From: Dysgonamonadaceae bacterium
GTDB taxonomy: Bacteria > Bacteroidota > Bacteroidia > Bacteroidales > Azobacteroidaceae
Assembly: GCA_031261015.1 (NCBI GenBank)
Contig: JAISKG010000143.1
Location: 1-26,446 of the forward strand
Direction of reading: 5' to 3'
DNA: 26,446 nt
How positions within the stretch are numbered: position 1 is the stretch's first letter; every line of letters begins with the position of its first letter. The notes below the pieces were generated by a model. That model was not told the origin of the DNA. It did no database searches and saw only the letters and a program-made list of their open reading frames with translations. Position numbers and translations under genes: made by a program. This document shows positions 1 through 9,610 of this stretch, in pieces.

Positions 1-1092
1 TGATACGCTGTTTGTTACCGAAAAACAAATCGTAAGAAGCGGCGATCCATTAGCTTACATCGAAAATCCGGCGAAACTGGAAGACGTCTTGAAGCTGAAG
101 CAGGATTTGGAAGCGTGGAACACGGAGAAAGGAGACAGGGAGCAGGAAGGTATCCAACCGTTCTCCTTTCTCCCTGTTCTTTCCTCCTCGCTCGGCGACT
201 TACAACCCGCACACAATTCATTTTTAAAATCTTACGAAGATTACACCTGTTTTCTAAAAAACGATTATCACAACAAAAAAATCGCCGTAATTGAAAAGCA
301 GATGACAACACAAAACAAGATCCTGCAAAAGGCTAAAAAGCAACTCTCTATCTCCCGCAAGCAGCTTGAAAGCGCAAGAAAAGTTTTTGCCGCAGATTCG
401 ACACTTTTCGCCAAAAACGTGATTGCCTCGCTGGAATACGAAGCCTCGAAGTCTGTTTTTCTGCAACAGCAGCAAAGTTACGAAAACGCGAAAATCAATA
501 TTGATAATCAGCAAGTTGGCATTTTACAATTGGAACAGGCAATTTTCGATTTGCAGCAGCAGCGAGTCGATCAGGAAAACGCATTAAAACTGTCATTAAC
601 ATCATCTTACGATCAACTCTCAGCTCAAATCAAAATGTGGGAACAAACGTATTTACTGACCGCTTCAACCGGCGGAATCGTTTCATTGACAAAGTATTGG
701 CAAAAGAACCAGAACATCCGCGCCGGCGAAGTTTTGGTCACGATTGTTCCAGCAGAAAAGACGAAAATCATCGGCAAAATCTACTTGCCGCCGCAGGGCG
801 CCGGCAAAGTGAAAGTGGGTCAGGAGTGAACGTCAAGTTCGATAATTTTCCATACATGGAATACGGGATGATTCGGGTGAAAATCAACAACATATCGCTC
901 GTTCCGCTGGACGACGGCAACGGCGCGAAATCCTATATTCTGGAAGTGGAATTTCCTGGAGAACTTGTCACGAATTATGGCAAGACGTTGACTTTCAGTC
1001 AGGAAATGACGGGAACGGCCGAGATTATTACCGAGGATTTGAGGCTGATAGATCGCTTCCTGAATCCAATCAGAGAGATAATAAAAAGATAA
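1..1092 (+). pseudogene. HlyD-family membrane-fusion/adaptor protein, 5' partial, single-base frameshift
   Basis: The reading frame is open from base 2, so the gene begins before the window. The fragment has a lipoyl/biotinyl-like N-terminal piece, a long Gln/Lys-rich coiled-coil hairpin (about 240-620), and a beta-barrel adaptor segment. This fits periplasmic adaptors of ABC-type bacteriocin/peptide exporters or efflux pumps; the exact partner is unknown. At 824-829 the frame reads GAG TGA, stopping after VGQE. The protein continues without loss in the +1-shifted frame from 826 (VNVKFDNFPYMEYG...) to the TAA at 1090-1092. One missing base between about 824 and 826 restores GQEVNVKFDNFPY, a typical HlyD motif. 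Either the gene is inactivated or the base is a sequencing error. It converges on the PUL and is probably unrelated to it. Family call is solid; inactivation is uncertain. Confidence 0.8.
124..173. repeat. 12-bp perfect inverted repeat inside HlyD coding sequence
   Basis: GGAGAAAGGAGA at 124-135 is exactly complementary to TCTCCTTTCTCC at 162-173, with a 26-nt spacer. The segment is purine-rich on the left and pyrimidine-rich on the right. It is translated in frame as part of a stretch (NTEKGDREQEGIQPFSFLPV) between two coiled-coil portions of the HlyD protein. It looks like a small palindromic insertion that kept the frame, but no homologue alignment was available to prove it. Confidence 0.6.
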
Positions 1093-1095
1093 AAA

Positions 1096-1127
1096 TTGAA
1101 ATTGAAAAATGAATTTTCAACTTTCAA
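1096..1127 (-). terminator. Terminator-like hairpin closing the PUL transcript
   Basis: TTGAAATTGAAAA (1096-1108) pairs with TTTTCAACTTTCAA (1114-1127), giving 13 pairs with a single bulged C and a 5-nt loop. On the minus strand the stem lies just after the GH26 stop codon (1131-1133) and is followed by TTTTTATCTTTTT, as in an intrinsic terminator, although the stem is AT-rich. The right arm belongs to three tandem 7-mers (TTTCAAC, TTTCAAC, TTTCAAT; 1115-1135). It sits between two convergent genes. Confidence 0.6.
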
Positions 1128-1130
1128 CTT

Positions 1131-2234
1131 TCAATTCCCCAACCTTCCACTCATCAAAACCCTCGGCTCTTCCGTAAATCGCTTAAAATCAGCTGCTGCC
1201 GAATGTCCGAGATACGGAACATAAAAATGCTCCGGACGATTGCACGCATTCCGCCAAAAAAGAACCCAGCTCACCGGAAAATCTTTCACCACAGGATAAA
1301 GCGTGTGCGTAAAATACAGGCTGTCGGGAATCGACTCCATGCCCGTTTCGCCGATCGTCGGTAGTTTATTCGCCTGCTCGGCATAATCGGTAATGATTTG
1401 CAGATTCCGGCGCATTTTTTCCTGATATTGAGCCAAACTTTCGGGATTGTTACCGCCGTAAGCGTAACAGTCAAATGCCACAATGTCAACATATTCGTCG
1501 CCGGGGTAGCGTTCGAGGTATTGTTCTTCGGTCTCGACGTCGGCAGGCGAATAGGCATACAGCAAATTATGCACGTTTTTGACATCGCGCAGGTATTCTA
1601 CCGTCATGATCCACAATTGTTTATACTCTTCCGGAGTACATTGCTTTGCACCCCACCAAAACCAACTGCCGGTATGCTCGTGGTACATCCGGAAAACAAC
1701 CGGAAGTTCGCAGTTTCGATCGTCTTTCAAATCGAGGAAAAAATCAGCCACTTTGTCCAGCCAAGTCAAGTACTTCGCATGACTCGATCCTTTGGGCAAA
1801 ATACTTTTAACTACTGTATCCTGATCGCAATCCCAAGCCGTTTTTCCGGTAGCGATGTTGTCGCCATGCCAACTGAACGTACAAATTCCGCCGCGAGCGT
1901 AAATCTCCTTGACATAACGTTTCATATCGGAAAAATAAATGGAGTCCAAATTATATTCGGCTCCTAACTCGATGTGTCCCAGCTCCCAACCGGTGACGGC
2001 CGGATAATCGCCCGTCACGTCTTTCACGTCGGAACGGTCGGCTTCGCGATACCAGTCGTGGCCGTAAGCCAAATCATCTTGATGGCCGACCATGATTCCT
2101 TCGGCCGTTAATACGAATAAGCGATTATATAAATCGACAGTTTCCTGTGTGGCTTGTTTATCAACCGGCATCCGCTCCTGACAGGCAATTAAACCTAACA
2201 AGAGGATTCCTGTAATTAAATGATACGTTTTCAT
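1131..2234 (-). CDS. GH26 beta-mannanase, lipoprotein
   Basis: Predicted endo-beta-1,4-mannanase of family GH26, 367 aa. The N-terminus has a lipoprotein signal ending LGLIAC, with Cys18 as the likely lipidated residue. The acidic export signal that usually follows in surface lipoproteins is weak, so a periplasmic-facing location is possible. The catalytic acid/base is Glu186 in the family motif MYHEHTGSWFWWG, and the nucleophile is Glu296 in TIGETGME. There is no accessory domain, so it is a single-domain GH26 like the periplasmic mannanase of Bacteroides mannan PULs, which typically releases mannobiose. That product would feed the epimerase and GH130 encoded upstream. Its ATG overlaps the GH3 stop codon (ATGA), implying translational coupling. 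It is the last gene of the operon, followed by a terminator-like hairpin. Family call is very secure; mannobiose specificity is inference. Confidence 0.95.
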   Translation of the reverse strand: MKTYHLITGILLLGLIACQERMPVDKQATQETVDLYNRLFVLTAEGIMVGHQDDLAYGHDWYREADRSDVKDVTGDYPAVTGWELGHIELGAEYNLDSIYFSDMKRYVKEIYARGGICTFSWHGDNIATGKTAWDCDQDTVVKSILPKGSSHAKYLTWLDKVADFFLDLKDDRNCELPVVFRMYHEHTGSWFWWGAKQCTPEEYKQLWIMTVEYLRDVKNVHNLLYAYSPADVETEEQYLERYPGDEYVDIVAFDCYAYGGNNPESLAQYQEKMRRNLQIITDYAEQANKLPTIGETGMESIPDSLYFTHTLYPVVKDFPVSWVLFWRNACNRPEHFYVPYLGHSAAADFKRFTEEPRVLMSGRLGN

Positions 2235-4534
2235 TGTATGGTAAAATTAAGAGTTTCTTTGATGTCGCTTGAAGATGCGCCGATTTGGAAGTGAAAATCG
2301 CCGGGTTCTACCACGCGTTGGTTTTGCAAATTGATAAACGATAAATCGTCCAAAATCAGCCGGAAAGTCACGGTTTTCGTTTCGCCGGCTTTCAATTCGA
2401 TTTTCTCAAAACGGCGCAAACGTTTAACGTCCGGAACTAACGAAGCGTACAAATCGGCGGAATACAATTGAACCACTTCCCTGCCCGACCGGTTGCCCGT
2501 ATTGGTAATATCCACGGAAATAACGATTTCCTGCTTGGAATTTAAAGGTAAATTCGTCCCATTGATTTTCGGATTGGAATATTGAAACGTCGTGTAACTC
2601 AAACCATAACCAAACGGATATTCAAAATTATAATCGCCTTCGTAATTGTAAGCGACATCGGTATTCGCCTGTTCCTCGGCATATTTATGATAATACGGAA
2701 TCAAGGAATTGGGAAACGCCGGATAAGTGTAAGGTAATTTGCCGGAAGGATTTATCTCGCCACCGAGCACATCTGCAATCGCCTTCGCGCCGAACATTCC
2801 GGGCAAATACGTTTGCACAATCGCATCCATATTTTTTGAAAATTTGGAAATCAAGCGCGGACGGCCTTCGGTCAGAACAAGCACGATTTTCTTGCCGGTT
2901 TTCGCCATCGCTTGCGCCAATTCGGTTTGTAAATCGCTGATATACAAATCGTCCAGATCGCCGGGCTTTTCGCAGTAGGAATTTTCGCCCAAGCATAAAA
3001 TAACGTAATCTGCTTGTTGAGCCGCTTTTACAGCTTCGTCAAAACGGTCTTTGCGATCAACGAAATATTTATCTGCATCTACATAACTTACACCGGGAAC
3101 ATAATTTACGTTTTTCTCGCCGAATTGTTGTTGCATCGCCTCTAAAATCGTCCGGCAATCTTTTCCAAATTCATTGATTTTCTCGCCTTGCCACGAAAAC
3201 GTCCAGCCACCATTTAAAGCTCTCTTGCTGACGGCATTTGGTCCCGTTACCAAAATTTTCACGCCCTTTTTCAAAGGAAGTAGATTATTCGTATTTTTCA
3301 ATAAAGTAATTCCGTCGGCAGCTGCTTCGTAAGAGGCCTGTTGAAATTCTTTCGAGTTAAATTCAGGATAATCTTTGGAATACGTATTCGGAACGTCAAA
3401 CAAATTCAAATCCAGTTTCAATTGGATGATGCGGGTGACAGCCTCGTCGATGCGTGCCGGTGATACTTCGCCTTCGTTGACCAATTCGGTCAGTAAGGTG
3501 CAAAACTCCTTGTAATCATAAGGAATCATCGACATGTCAATGCCTGCGTTAATACCTTGTTTGATCGCCTCTTTGATGCTCGTAACCATTTTATCGCGCG
3601 TGTACAATTTATTAATATCTTCCCAATCGGTCACGATCATCCCTTGAAAACCAAGGTCTTGACGCAACAATTTTGTGAGCAGGTCGTAACTCGCATGCAC
3701 CGGCTCATTGTTGATAATTCCCGAATTGATCATCACCGTGTGCACGCCTGCGCGGATAGCCGCCTCAAACGCAGGTACATGGTACTCCAAAAGCACGTTG
3801 TAAGGAATGTAAGCCGGCGTACGGTCTTTCCCGCTAATCGGAACCGAATAACCCAGAAAATGTTTCATGCAAGCCGCTACATGATTCGGATTTCCAACCG
3901 TATTATCCTGACCTTCAAATCCTTTCACCAATTCATAACCGAAAACGGAACCTACATAAGGATCTTCTCCAAATCCCTCATACTGGCGCGGAAAGCGAGG
4001 ATCCAAGCCCAAGTCGAGCACCGGCGCAAATGTCCAGGGGACATTGCTCGCCCGCGTTTCGTAGGCTGCGATTTCGCCCATCCTGCGGGCGTGAGCGGGA
4101 TTCCACGAAGCCGCCAAGTTGATTTCCTGCGGAAACATTGTCGATCCGGCCGGGTAAGTCGCCCCGTGAATCTGATCCAATCCGTACAAAATGGGAATTT
4201 TCATCCGCGTTTCATTCAGAGCGATTTGCTGCATCTCGCGAATTTGCTCGTCCCACCATTGCGGCGTACGGGCGCGTGTATTCGGCGCGTTCAGAATTGA
4301 GCCGACGTGATAATCCACGATCGCTTCCCGCAATTTTTCCGGATTGACACGCAGTGTACTTGTCGGTGGCGTATCTTCGCCTTGACAAACTTCGTCGATC
4401 GCGATTTGCGCCATTTGTCCGATTTTTTCGGCCAATGTCATTTGGGCGACAATTTCTTTCGCCGTTCTTGTCTGCGCCTGCATTCCGGCAATCGTTCCGA
4501 ATGCGACGGCTGTGATGATGATTGATGTCTTCAT
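2231..4534 (-). CDS. GH3 beta-glycosidase (beta-glucosidase / glucan glucohydrolase type), exported
   Basis: Exported GH3 enzyme, 767 aa, a full-length multi-domain form. Signal peptide residues 1-20 (MKTSIIITAVAFGTIAGMQA). The TIM-barrel domain shows ILYGLDQIHG, GFGEDP (187-192), Lys224-His225 and the nucleophile Asp303 in MIVTDWEDINKLYTRDK, a signature close to plant-type 1,4-beta-glucan glucohydrolases. The alpha/beta-sandwich domain follows (from about 400) with the acid/base candidate in LGENSYCEKPGDLDDL (Glu517 or Glu522). A fibronectin-III-like domain ends the protein (about 650-767). It probably removes terminal glucose from glucomannan- or cello-oligosaccharides in the periplasm, complementing the mannan enzymes; a beta-mannosidase role cannot be excluded. 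It overlaps both neighbours by 4 bp (ATGA), so it is translationally coupled in the operon. Confidence 0.93.
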   Translation of the reverse strand: MKTSIIITAVAFGTIAGMQAQTRTAKEIVAQMTLAEKIGQMAQIAIDEVCQGEDTPPTSTLRVNPEKLREAIVDYHVGSILNAPNTRARTPQWWDEQIREMQQIALNETRMKIPILYGLDQIHGATYPAGSTMFPQEINLAASWNPAHARRMGEIAAYETRASNVPWTFAPVLDLGLDPRFPRQYEGFGEDPYVGSVFGYELVKGFEGQDNTVGNPNHVAACMKHFLGYSVPISGKDRTPAYIPYNVLLEYHVPAFEAAIRAGVHTVMINSGIINNEPVHASYDLLTKLLRQDLGFQGMIVTDWEDINKLYTRDKMVTSIKEAIKQGINAGIDMSMIPYDYKEFCTLLTELVNEGEVSPARIDEAVTRIIQLKLDLNLFDVPNTYSKDYPEFNSKEFQQASYEAAADGITLLKNTNNLLPLKKGVKILVTGPNAVSKRALNGGWTFSWQGEKINEFGKDCRTILEAMQQQFGEKNVNYVPGVSYVDADKYFVDRKDRFDEAVKAAQQADYVILCLGENSYCEKPGDLDDLYISDLQTELAQAMAKTGKKIVLVLTEGRPRLISKFSKNMDAIVQTYLPGMFGAKAIADVLGGEINPSGKLPYTYPAFPNSLIPYYHKYAEEQANTDVAYNYEGDYNFEYPFGYGLSYTTFQYSNPKINGTNLPLNSKQEIVISVDITNTGNRSGREVVQLYSADLYASLVPDVKRLRRFEKIELKAGETKTVTFRLILDDLSFINLQNQRVVEPGDFHFQIGASSSDIKETLNFTIQ

Positions 4535-5694
4535 GATTTAAAATGTTCTATAATTTCCATACACATGCGCCCGTTGTGATACGGACATTTCCAGAAGCCG
4601 GCTTTGTCGTCGATGCGATTGAGGCTTCCGTCGGCTTTACGGCTCCAGTGCCATTCGCCGTTTTCTTTATCTAATAGTTGATTTTCAATGTATTGCAGAG
4701 CTTGTTCGGCATTCTCTTTATACTTTAAATTTCCCGAATTGCGGTAAGCATACAGATTGCCGACCACGCTTTCGGCTTGCACCCACCAATGGCGGTCGCG
4801 ATCGGCATGATCGCCGTCTTTTTCGTAGATCATGCTGCCGTCGGTCTGTAAACCTTCGTCGGCCGCATCAGCAATTTGCAAAGACAGAGATTTTATTTTT
4901 TCCAATAACTGAGGATCATCCAAAGTTTCCGCCGCTTCAAACAAGAGCCAGGAAGCCTCTATATCATGCCCGTAGGAAACGGCTGAGGATTTCAAATTCC
5001 ACTCTTCATCGAAAAATAAATCCAAATGATGCGTTTGAGAATTTACAATATGGTCGGTAAACAGACCGATCAAACGCCGCTGAGCCTGAATCAATCGTTC
5101 GTCTTTCCAAATCCGTAACAAATTGGTATAAGGCTCTAACACATGCAAATGCGTATTCATCGTTTTCTTTTCGTTGGCGTCTTTATCGCTAAGCCTCACA
5201 TCTTCAATCGCTTGCCAGTCACGCGTGTAGGCTTCGAGGTAGCCGCCCAAAGCATCATCGTGGCATTTTTCCAATAAAAAGAAAAACTGTTTGGCCAATT
5301 CCAAGGCTTGCTCATTGCCGGTCGCCCGGTAAAATTCGGAAAATCCGTACAAGGCAAATCCTTGAGCATAAGTCTGTTTCTTAGTATTCACCGGCCGGCC
5401 TTGATAATCAAGTTCCCAATAAATACCGCCGTAAGTTTCGTCGATAAAATGAGCAGTGATATAATCGAAAGCGCGTTGAGCCACAGCCAGATAAACCGGA
5501 TTTTTCAATAAACGGTAAGCAGCGGAAAACGTCCACAGGATGCGGGCGTTCAGCACCGAACCTTTGTTGGCTTGCGCGTGCAATTGGTTATTGCCGTCGA
5601 TCCGGCCGTAAAAACCGCCGTGCTCGTGATCCTGCATTTGGTTGATCCAGAAGGGAAGAATGTTTTCTTCCAGAAGTTGTTGAAAATGTTGCAT
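4531..5694 (-). CDS. Cellobiose 2-epimerase (AGE superfamily)
   Basis: Cytoplasmic enzyme of 387 aa with no signal peptide. It epimerises the reducing-end sugar of beta-1,4-disaccharides: cellobiose to glucosyl-mannose, and mannobiose to mannosyl-glucose. The (alpha/alpha)6-barrel signatures are present: NTHLHVLEPYTNLL (His182, His184), YGHDIEASWLL (His243), RHWWVQAE (about 301-308) and CPYHNGRMCMEI (His373). His243 and His373 match the two catalytic histidines known in cellobiose 2-epimerases by position and context. In mannan PULs this enzyme prepares mannobiose for the GH130 phosphorylase, which is encoded here three genes upstream in the same operon. It overlaps the GH3 start by 4 bp. A 38-bp gap separates it from GH94, with no clear promoter or hairpin in it. 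Assignment is very secure; an N-acylglucosamine epimerase is the only realistic alternative and fits the motifs less well. Confidence 0.95.
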   Translation of the reverse strand: MQHFQQLLEENILPFWINQMQDHEHGGFYGRIDGNNQLHAQANKGSVLNARILWTFSAAYRLLKNPVYLAVAQRAFDYITAHFIDETYGGIYWELDYQGRPVNTKKQTYAQGFALYGFSEFYRATGNEQALELAKQFFFLLEKCHDDALGGYLEAYTRDWQAIEDVRLSDKDANEKKTMNTHLHVLEPYTNLLRIWKDERLIQAQRRLIGLFTDHIVNSQTHHLDLFFDEEWNLKSSAVSYGHDIEASWLLFEAAETLDDPQLLEKIKSLSLQIADAADEGLQTDGSMIYEKDGDHADRDRHWWVQAESVVGNLYAYRNSGNLKYKENAEQALQYIENQLLDKENGEWHWSRKADGSLNRIDDKAGFWKCPYHNGRMCMEIIEHFKS

Positions 5695-5732
5695 GTTTAT
5701 TCTTTATCAGAGGTTGTCCGCCTTTTTTACTA

Positions 5733-8165
5733 TTACATTATTACCTGTACTTTATAAACGCCTTCTTCTCTCACGGGAATTTTATTTCCTGTGATAATTT
5801 CTCCATTCACAGTGATTTGCGTCACGCCTTTCATTTTACCATCGGGATTGCTGACTTCAATTTCATAAGTCGCTCCGCGGAAACGGCGAGTCACTTTGAA
5901 CGTTTTCCATTCGGGCGGAATACACGGATCGATCAATAAGCCGTCGTAATCGGGGCGAATACCCAAAATATATTGAGTGATAGCGAAATAATTCCATGCA
6001 GCCGTTCCCGTCAACCACGAATTTTTGGCTTCTCCGGGACGAAAAGCGTCTTTTCCGGCAATCATTTGCGCATACACATAAGGCTCTACTTTATGTAGTT
6101 CGCTTTGATTTTCGAGATAGGCGGGACAAATTTTCCGGTAATATTCCCAAGCGCGATCGCCGCGACCCTGAACAGTTTCGCCAATCATAATCCAAGGATT
6201 GTTATGGCAGAAAATGCCGGCATTTTCCTTGTAACCTTCGGGATAACTCGAAATTTCGCCGTACTCGATATGATAACGCGTGTAAGCGGGCTGATTCAAG
6301 ACAATGCCGTGCTTGCAATCCAAGTGTTCCTTGACGGAATCTAAAGCCTTAGCTACCAAACCTTCATCCAAACCGATGCCGGCCATTGTGCACCAGCCGT
6401 TAGATTCGATAAAGATTTTGCCTTCTTCGTTTTCATGCGAACCGATTTTATTTCCGAAGAAATCGTAGGCGCGCAGGAACCATTCGCCGTCCCAACCGTA
6501 TTTTTTCACGGCTTTTTTCATTTGATTCACGTATTTTTGGGCGCGCTTGGCTTCCTCTTTTTTGTCGATCCGCAGGCAAAGATTGGCGTATTCCTGACCA
6601 TACATCACGAATAATCCGGCGATCATCAAACTTTCGGCTTGCGAGCCTTCGGTCTTATTTTCAGTCGTTTGGAAACTTTCGTCAGGATTGTTGGAAAAAC
6701 AATTTAAGTTCAAACAATCATTCCAGTCGGCGCGGCCGATCAAAGGTAAACCGTGCGGGCCTAAATTATTTCCGACGTGATCAAACGAAACCGTCAAGTG
6801 ATAGAGGAGCGGCATTTCCGTTCCGGACTTGTTGTCGAATGGGACCAATTCGTCGAGAATGGAGAAATCGCCGGTTTCTTTCAGATAATGGATCGTTCCG
6901 AAAATCAGCCATATCGGATCGTCGTTGAAGCCCTGCCCGATTTCGTTGTTCCCTTTTTTCGTCAGCGGCTGGTATTGATGATAGCAACCGCCGTCGGGAA
7001 ATTGCGTGGAAGCAATGTCGATGATGCGTTCGCGGGCGCGTTCGGGAATCTGGTGCAAAAAGCCGACCAAATCCTGATTAGAATCGCGGAAGCCCATGCC
7101 CCGGCCGATGCCGCTTTCAAAAAAGGAAGCCGAGCGGGAGAAACAAAAAGTAATCATACATTGGTATTGATTCCAGATGTTGACCATTCGATTCAATCTA
7201 TTGTCTTCCGATTCAAGAACATAAGCGCCGAGCATACGATCCCAGTAATTTTTCAATTCTTCAAACGCTTTATCCACTTTGGCTGCCGTATTGAAACGCT
7301 CCAAAGTTTCGCGCGCCGGCGTTTTATTGATTACTTTCTGAGCTTCCCATTTATTATCTTCTTCATTTTCAACATATCCCAACACAAAAATCAAATCTTT
7401 CCGTTCGCCGGGCTGCAATTCGATTTCGAGGTAATGCGAAGCGATAGGCGACCAGCCGTGCGCCACACTATTCTGCGTTTTTCCATTAACGACAGCTTGC
7501 GGTTCGTCGAAACCGTTATACAAACCTAAGAATGTATCACGATCTGTTTCAAAACCTTGTACCGGCACATTGACGGAATAATAGGCATAATGATTGCGGC
7601 GTTCGCGGTATTCGGTTTTGTGATAAATCACCGATCCGTCGATTTCCACTTCGCCCGTCGAAAGATTCCGTTGAAAATTTTCCATATCGGTTTGCGCGTT
7701 CCACAAGCACCATTCTACGAAAGAAAACAATTTGATTTTTTTGACTTCATTGCTTGTGTTTCGCAAAGTTAGCTTTTGCACTTCCGCCCAGGTTTTCAAA
7801 GGGACGAAATACAAAACTTTTGCTTCAATGCCGTTTTTCTCACCTCTGATAACAGTGTAATTCAATCCGTGGCGGCATTCATAACTGTCCAATTCCGTTT
7901 TACACGGTTTCCAGCCCGGATTCCAAATCACACCTTCATCGTTGATATAGAAATATTTACCGCCGTTGTCCATCGGCACGCCATTGTAGCGATAGCGCGT
8001 AATCCGGCGAAATTTCGCATCTTTACAAAACGAATAACCGCCGGCCGTATTGGAAATAAGGCTGAAAAAATCTTCCGTTCCTAAATAATTGATCCACGGA
8101 AACGGCGTTCGCGGATTGGTGATGACGTATTCGCGCAGTCGATCGTTAAAATGTCCGTATCTCAT
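5733..8165 (-). CDS. Cellobiose phosphorylase (GH94)
   Basis: Cytoplasmic phosphorylase of 810 aa, the normal length for the family, with no signal peptide. It cleaves cellobiose with phosphate to alpha-glucose 1-phosphate and glucose. Landmarks run in the expected order: [19 protein letters not shown] (N-terminal beta-sandwich), [49 protein letters not shown], and [17 protein letters not shown] with the general acid Asp483 in the WND triplet. The C-terminal part has [12 protein letters not shown] and [15 protein letters not shown]. From memory of Clostridium thermocellum cellobiose phosphorylase, the match is dense along the whole length, which favours cellobiose over chitobiose or cellodextrin phosphorylase. 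It gives the locus a route for cello-oligosaccharides from glucomannan or cellulose. Its ATG overlaps the transporter stop by 4 bp, so uptake and phosphorolysis look coupled. Confidence 0.95.
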   Translation of the reverse strand: MRYGHFNDRLREYVITNPRTPFPWINYLGTEDFFSLISNTAGGYSFCKDAKFRRITRYRYNGVPMDNGGKYFYINDEGVIWNPGWKPCKTELDSYECRHGLNYTVIRGEKNGIEAKVLYFVPLKTWAEVQKLTLRNTSNEVKKIKLFSFVEWCLWNAQTDMENFQRNLSTGEVEIDGSVIYHKTEYRERRNHYAYYSVNVPVQGFETDRDTFLGLYNGFDEPQAVVNGKTQNSVAHGWSPIASHYLEIELQPGERKDLIFVLGYVENEEDNKWEAQKVINKTPARETLERFNTAAKVDKAFEELKNYWDRMLGAYVLESEDNRLNRMVNIWNQYQCMITFCFSRSASFFESGIGRGMGFRDSNQDLVGFLHQIPERARERIIDIASTQFPDGGCYHQYQPLTKKGNNEIGQGFNDDPIWLIFGTIHYLKETGDFSILDELVPFDNKSGTEMPLLYHLTVSFDHVGNNLGPHGLPLIGRADWNDCLNLNCFSNNPDESFQTTENKTEGSQAESLMIAGLFVMYGQEYANLCLRIDKKEEAKRAQKYVNQMKKAVKKYGWDGEWFLRAYDFFGNKIGSHENEEGKIFIESNGWCTMAGIGLDEGLVAKALDSVKEHLDCKHGIVLNQPAYTRYHIEYGEISSYPEGYKENAGIFCHNNPWIMIGETVQGRGDRAWEYYRKICPAYLENQSELHKVEPYVYAQMIAGKDAFRPGEAKNSWLTGTAAWNYFAITQYILGIRPDYDGLLIDPCIPPEWKTFKVTRRFRGATYEIEVSNPDGKMKGVTQITVNGEIITGNKIPVREEGVYKVQVIM

Positions 8166-9598
8166 GATTGTCTTTTTTTAGCTAATTCTTCCGAAATTTC
8201 TTTTACTCGCTTGTCGGTCAAGGGATAAAACATCATTCCGACAAAAGCCAGCAGGCAACTGGCAGCCGGGAAAATACTGATCATCAGCCGTTCGCCGAAA
8301 ACCGTATTTTGCGCTACTTCAATGCCCTGTTTCACCGCTTCTTCGTTATAACCAAACCAGCCGAGAATCAGTCCGGTAAGTCCTGCGCCCAAAGCCCAGC
8401 CCAACTTCTGGCTCATCGACGAAGACGAGAAAATCAAGCCGGTAGCGCGCCGTCCGGTCAGTAGCTCCTGATGATCGACAATATCGGCAAACATAGACCA
8501 AAGCAAAGGCAAAACATATCCGGCAAACAGGGAAATCAGGAATTGCATTCCCAGAATACAAGCTACATGATTGGGTATCATATAGAAAAATACGCTCAAA
8601 ATACCTGCGCAAAGAATAGCAATCATATACGTACGTTTCTTGCCGAATTTGGCCGACAACGAAGGAGCTACCATTACGCCAATCAGGTTAGCTGCCTGAC
8701 CGACAAGGAAATAAACGGTAGTCATATCCCAACCGGTAAACGCCATCCGGTAATTGATTTTGACATAATCGCGGAAATAGTAAATGGCTACGCCGTCGCG
8801 AATCGCATTGAACAGCAAAGCCGCCAGGCCGGTAGCTACCAAAATCCACCAGGGCGCATTGCGGAACAGGCGTTCCAAATCTTCTTTTACCGATACATTT
8901 TCTTCTTTATCTATTTGCTGTACACGTTCTTTCGTCCAGCTAAAACAAATTAAAAACAACACAACGCAGATAATTCCAATTGTACCTACACCCATGACCC
9001 AGCCGATCGGAGAGGTACTAACGGTAGCTTCCGCTGCATTTTGCGTTTGCGTCAGACTATCTGTATCAAACGTTTTTGCGAAAAAGTCGATTAAAGGTTG
9101 CAGCAACATAAAAGTCACAAAACTGCCGATAAAAGCAAAAGCCATCCGATAGGAAGAGAGCGTGTTGCGTTCGTTAGGATCGGCGGAAATCGCGCCCAGC
9201 AACGAAGCATACGGCACATTGATAATGGAATACACAATCATCATCAACGAATAGGTAATGTAGGCATACACCAGTTTCGCCGTTTGCCCGAAGTCCGGAG
9301 CAAAGAAGGTGATCGCACCCATCACGGCAAACGGAATGGCAAACCACAGCAAGTAAGGACGGTATTTCCCCCAGCGCGATTTTGTCCGGTCGGCCACGAT
9401 GCCCACGCCTACATCAAAAAACGAATCCCACAAGCGCGCAATCAAAAACATGACGCCCGCCGCTTTAGCCGTTATTCCCAAGACATCGGTATAGAAAAAC
9501 AGGGCGTACATGCCGAATATTTTCCAGAACATCGATGAAGCCGCATCGCCGAAACCGTAAGCGACTTTTTCTTTTAATGCAATTTTTTGTGTTTTCAT
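8162..9598 (-). CDS. GPH-family (MelB-like) cation:disaccharide symporter
   Basis: Inner-membrane sugar transporter of 478 aa with about 12 hydrophobic segments. The GPH/MelB signature is visible near residues 60-90: [20 protein letters not shown] followed by KYRPYLLW, including the conserved acidic residues of the cation site. A second loop has [17 protein letters not shown]. Between the two halves there is a charged cytoplasmic loop ([26 protein letters not shown]). In mannan PULs a transporter of this type imports mannobiose or mannosyl-glucose, and here it lies directly between the GH130 and GH94 phosphorylase genes, so cellobiose, mannobiose or mixed disaccharides are the likely cargo (inference). 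The stop overlaps the GH94 start (ATGA), and the gene begins 12 bp after GH130. Family call is secure; substrate is inferred from neighbours. Confidence 0.92.
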   Translation of the reverse strand: MKTQKIALKEKVAYGFGDAASSMFWKIFGMYALFFYTDVLGITAKAAGVMFLIARLWDSFFDVGVGIVADRTKSRWGKYRPYLLWFAIPFAVMGAITFFAPDFGQTAKLVYAYITYSLMMIVYSIINVPYASLLGAISADPNERNTLSSYRMAFAFIGSFVTFMLLQPLIDFFAKTFDTDSLTQTQNAAEATVSTSPIGWVMGVGTIGIICVVLFLICFSWTKERVQQIDKEENVSVKEDLERLFRNAPWWILVATGLAALLFNAIRDGVAIYYFRDYVKINYRMAFTGWDMTTVYFLVGQAANLIGVMVAPSLSAKFGKKRTYMIAILCAGILSVFFYMIPNHVACILGMQFLISLFAGYVLPLLWSMFADIVDHQELLTGRRATGLIFSSSSMSQKLGWALGAGLTGLILGWFGYNEEAVKQGIEVAQNTVFGERLMISIFPAASCLLAFVGMMFYPLTDKRVKEISEELAKKRQS

Positions 9599-9610
9599 GA
9601 CGGGGGATAA

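Noticed and set aside
3557..4300. 247-codon plus-strand ORF opposite the GH3 gene
   Set aside because: Antisense shadow rich in His/Arg/Ile, with no recognisable family.
2231..4534. Calling the GH3 enzyme BglX
   Set aside because: The nucleophile region (TDWEDINKLYTRDK) is closer to glucan glucohydrolases than to BglX, so no symbol was assigned.
6777..7529. 250-codon plus-strand ORF opposite the GH94 gene
   Set aside because: It is antisense to a highly conserved enzyme and shows no domain or signal features; the open frame is a codon-use shadow.
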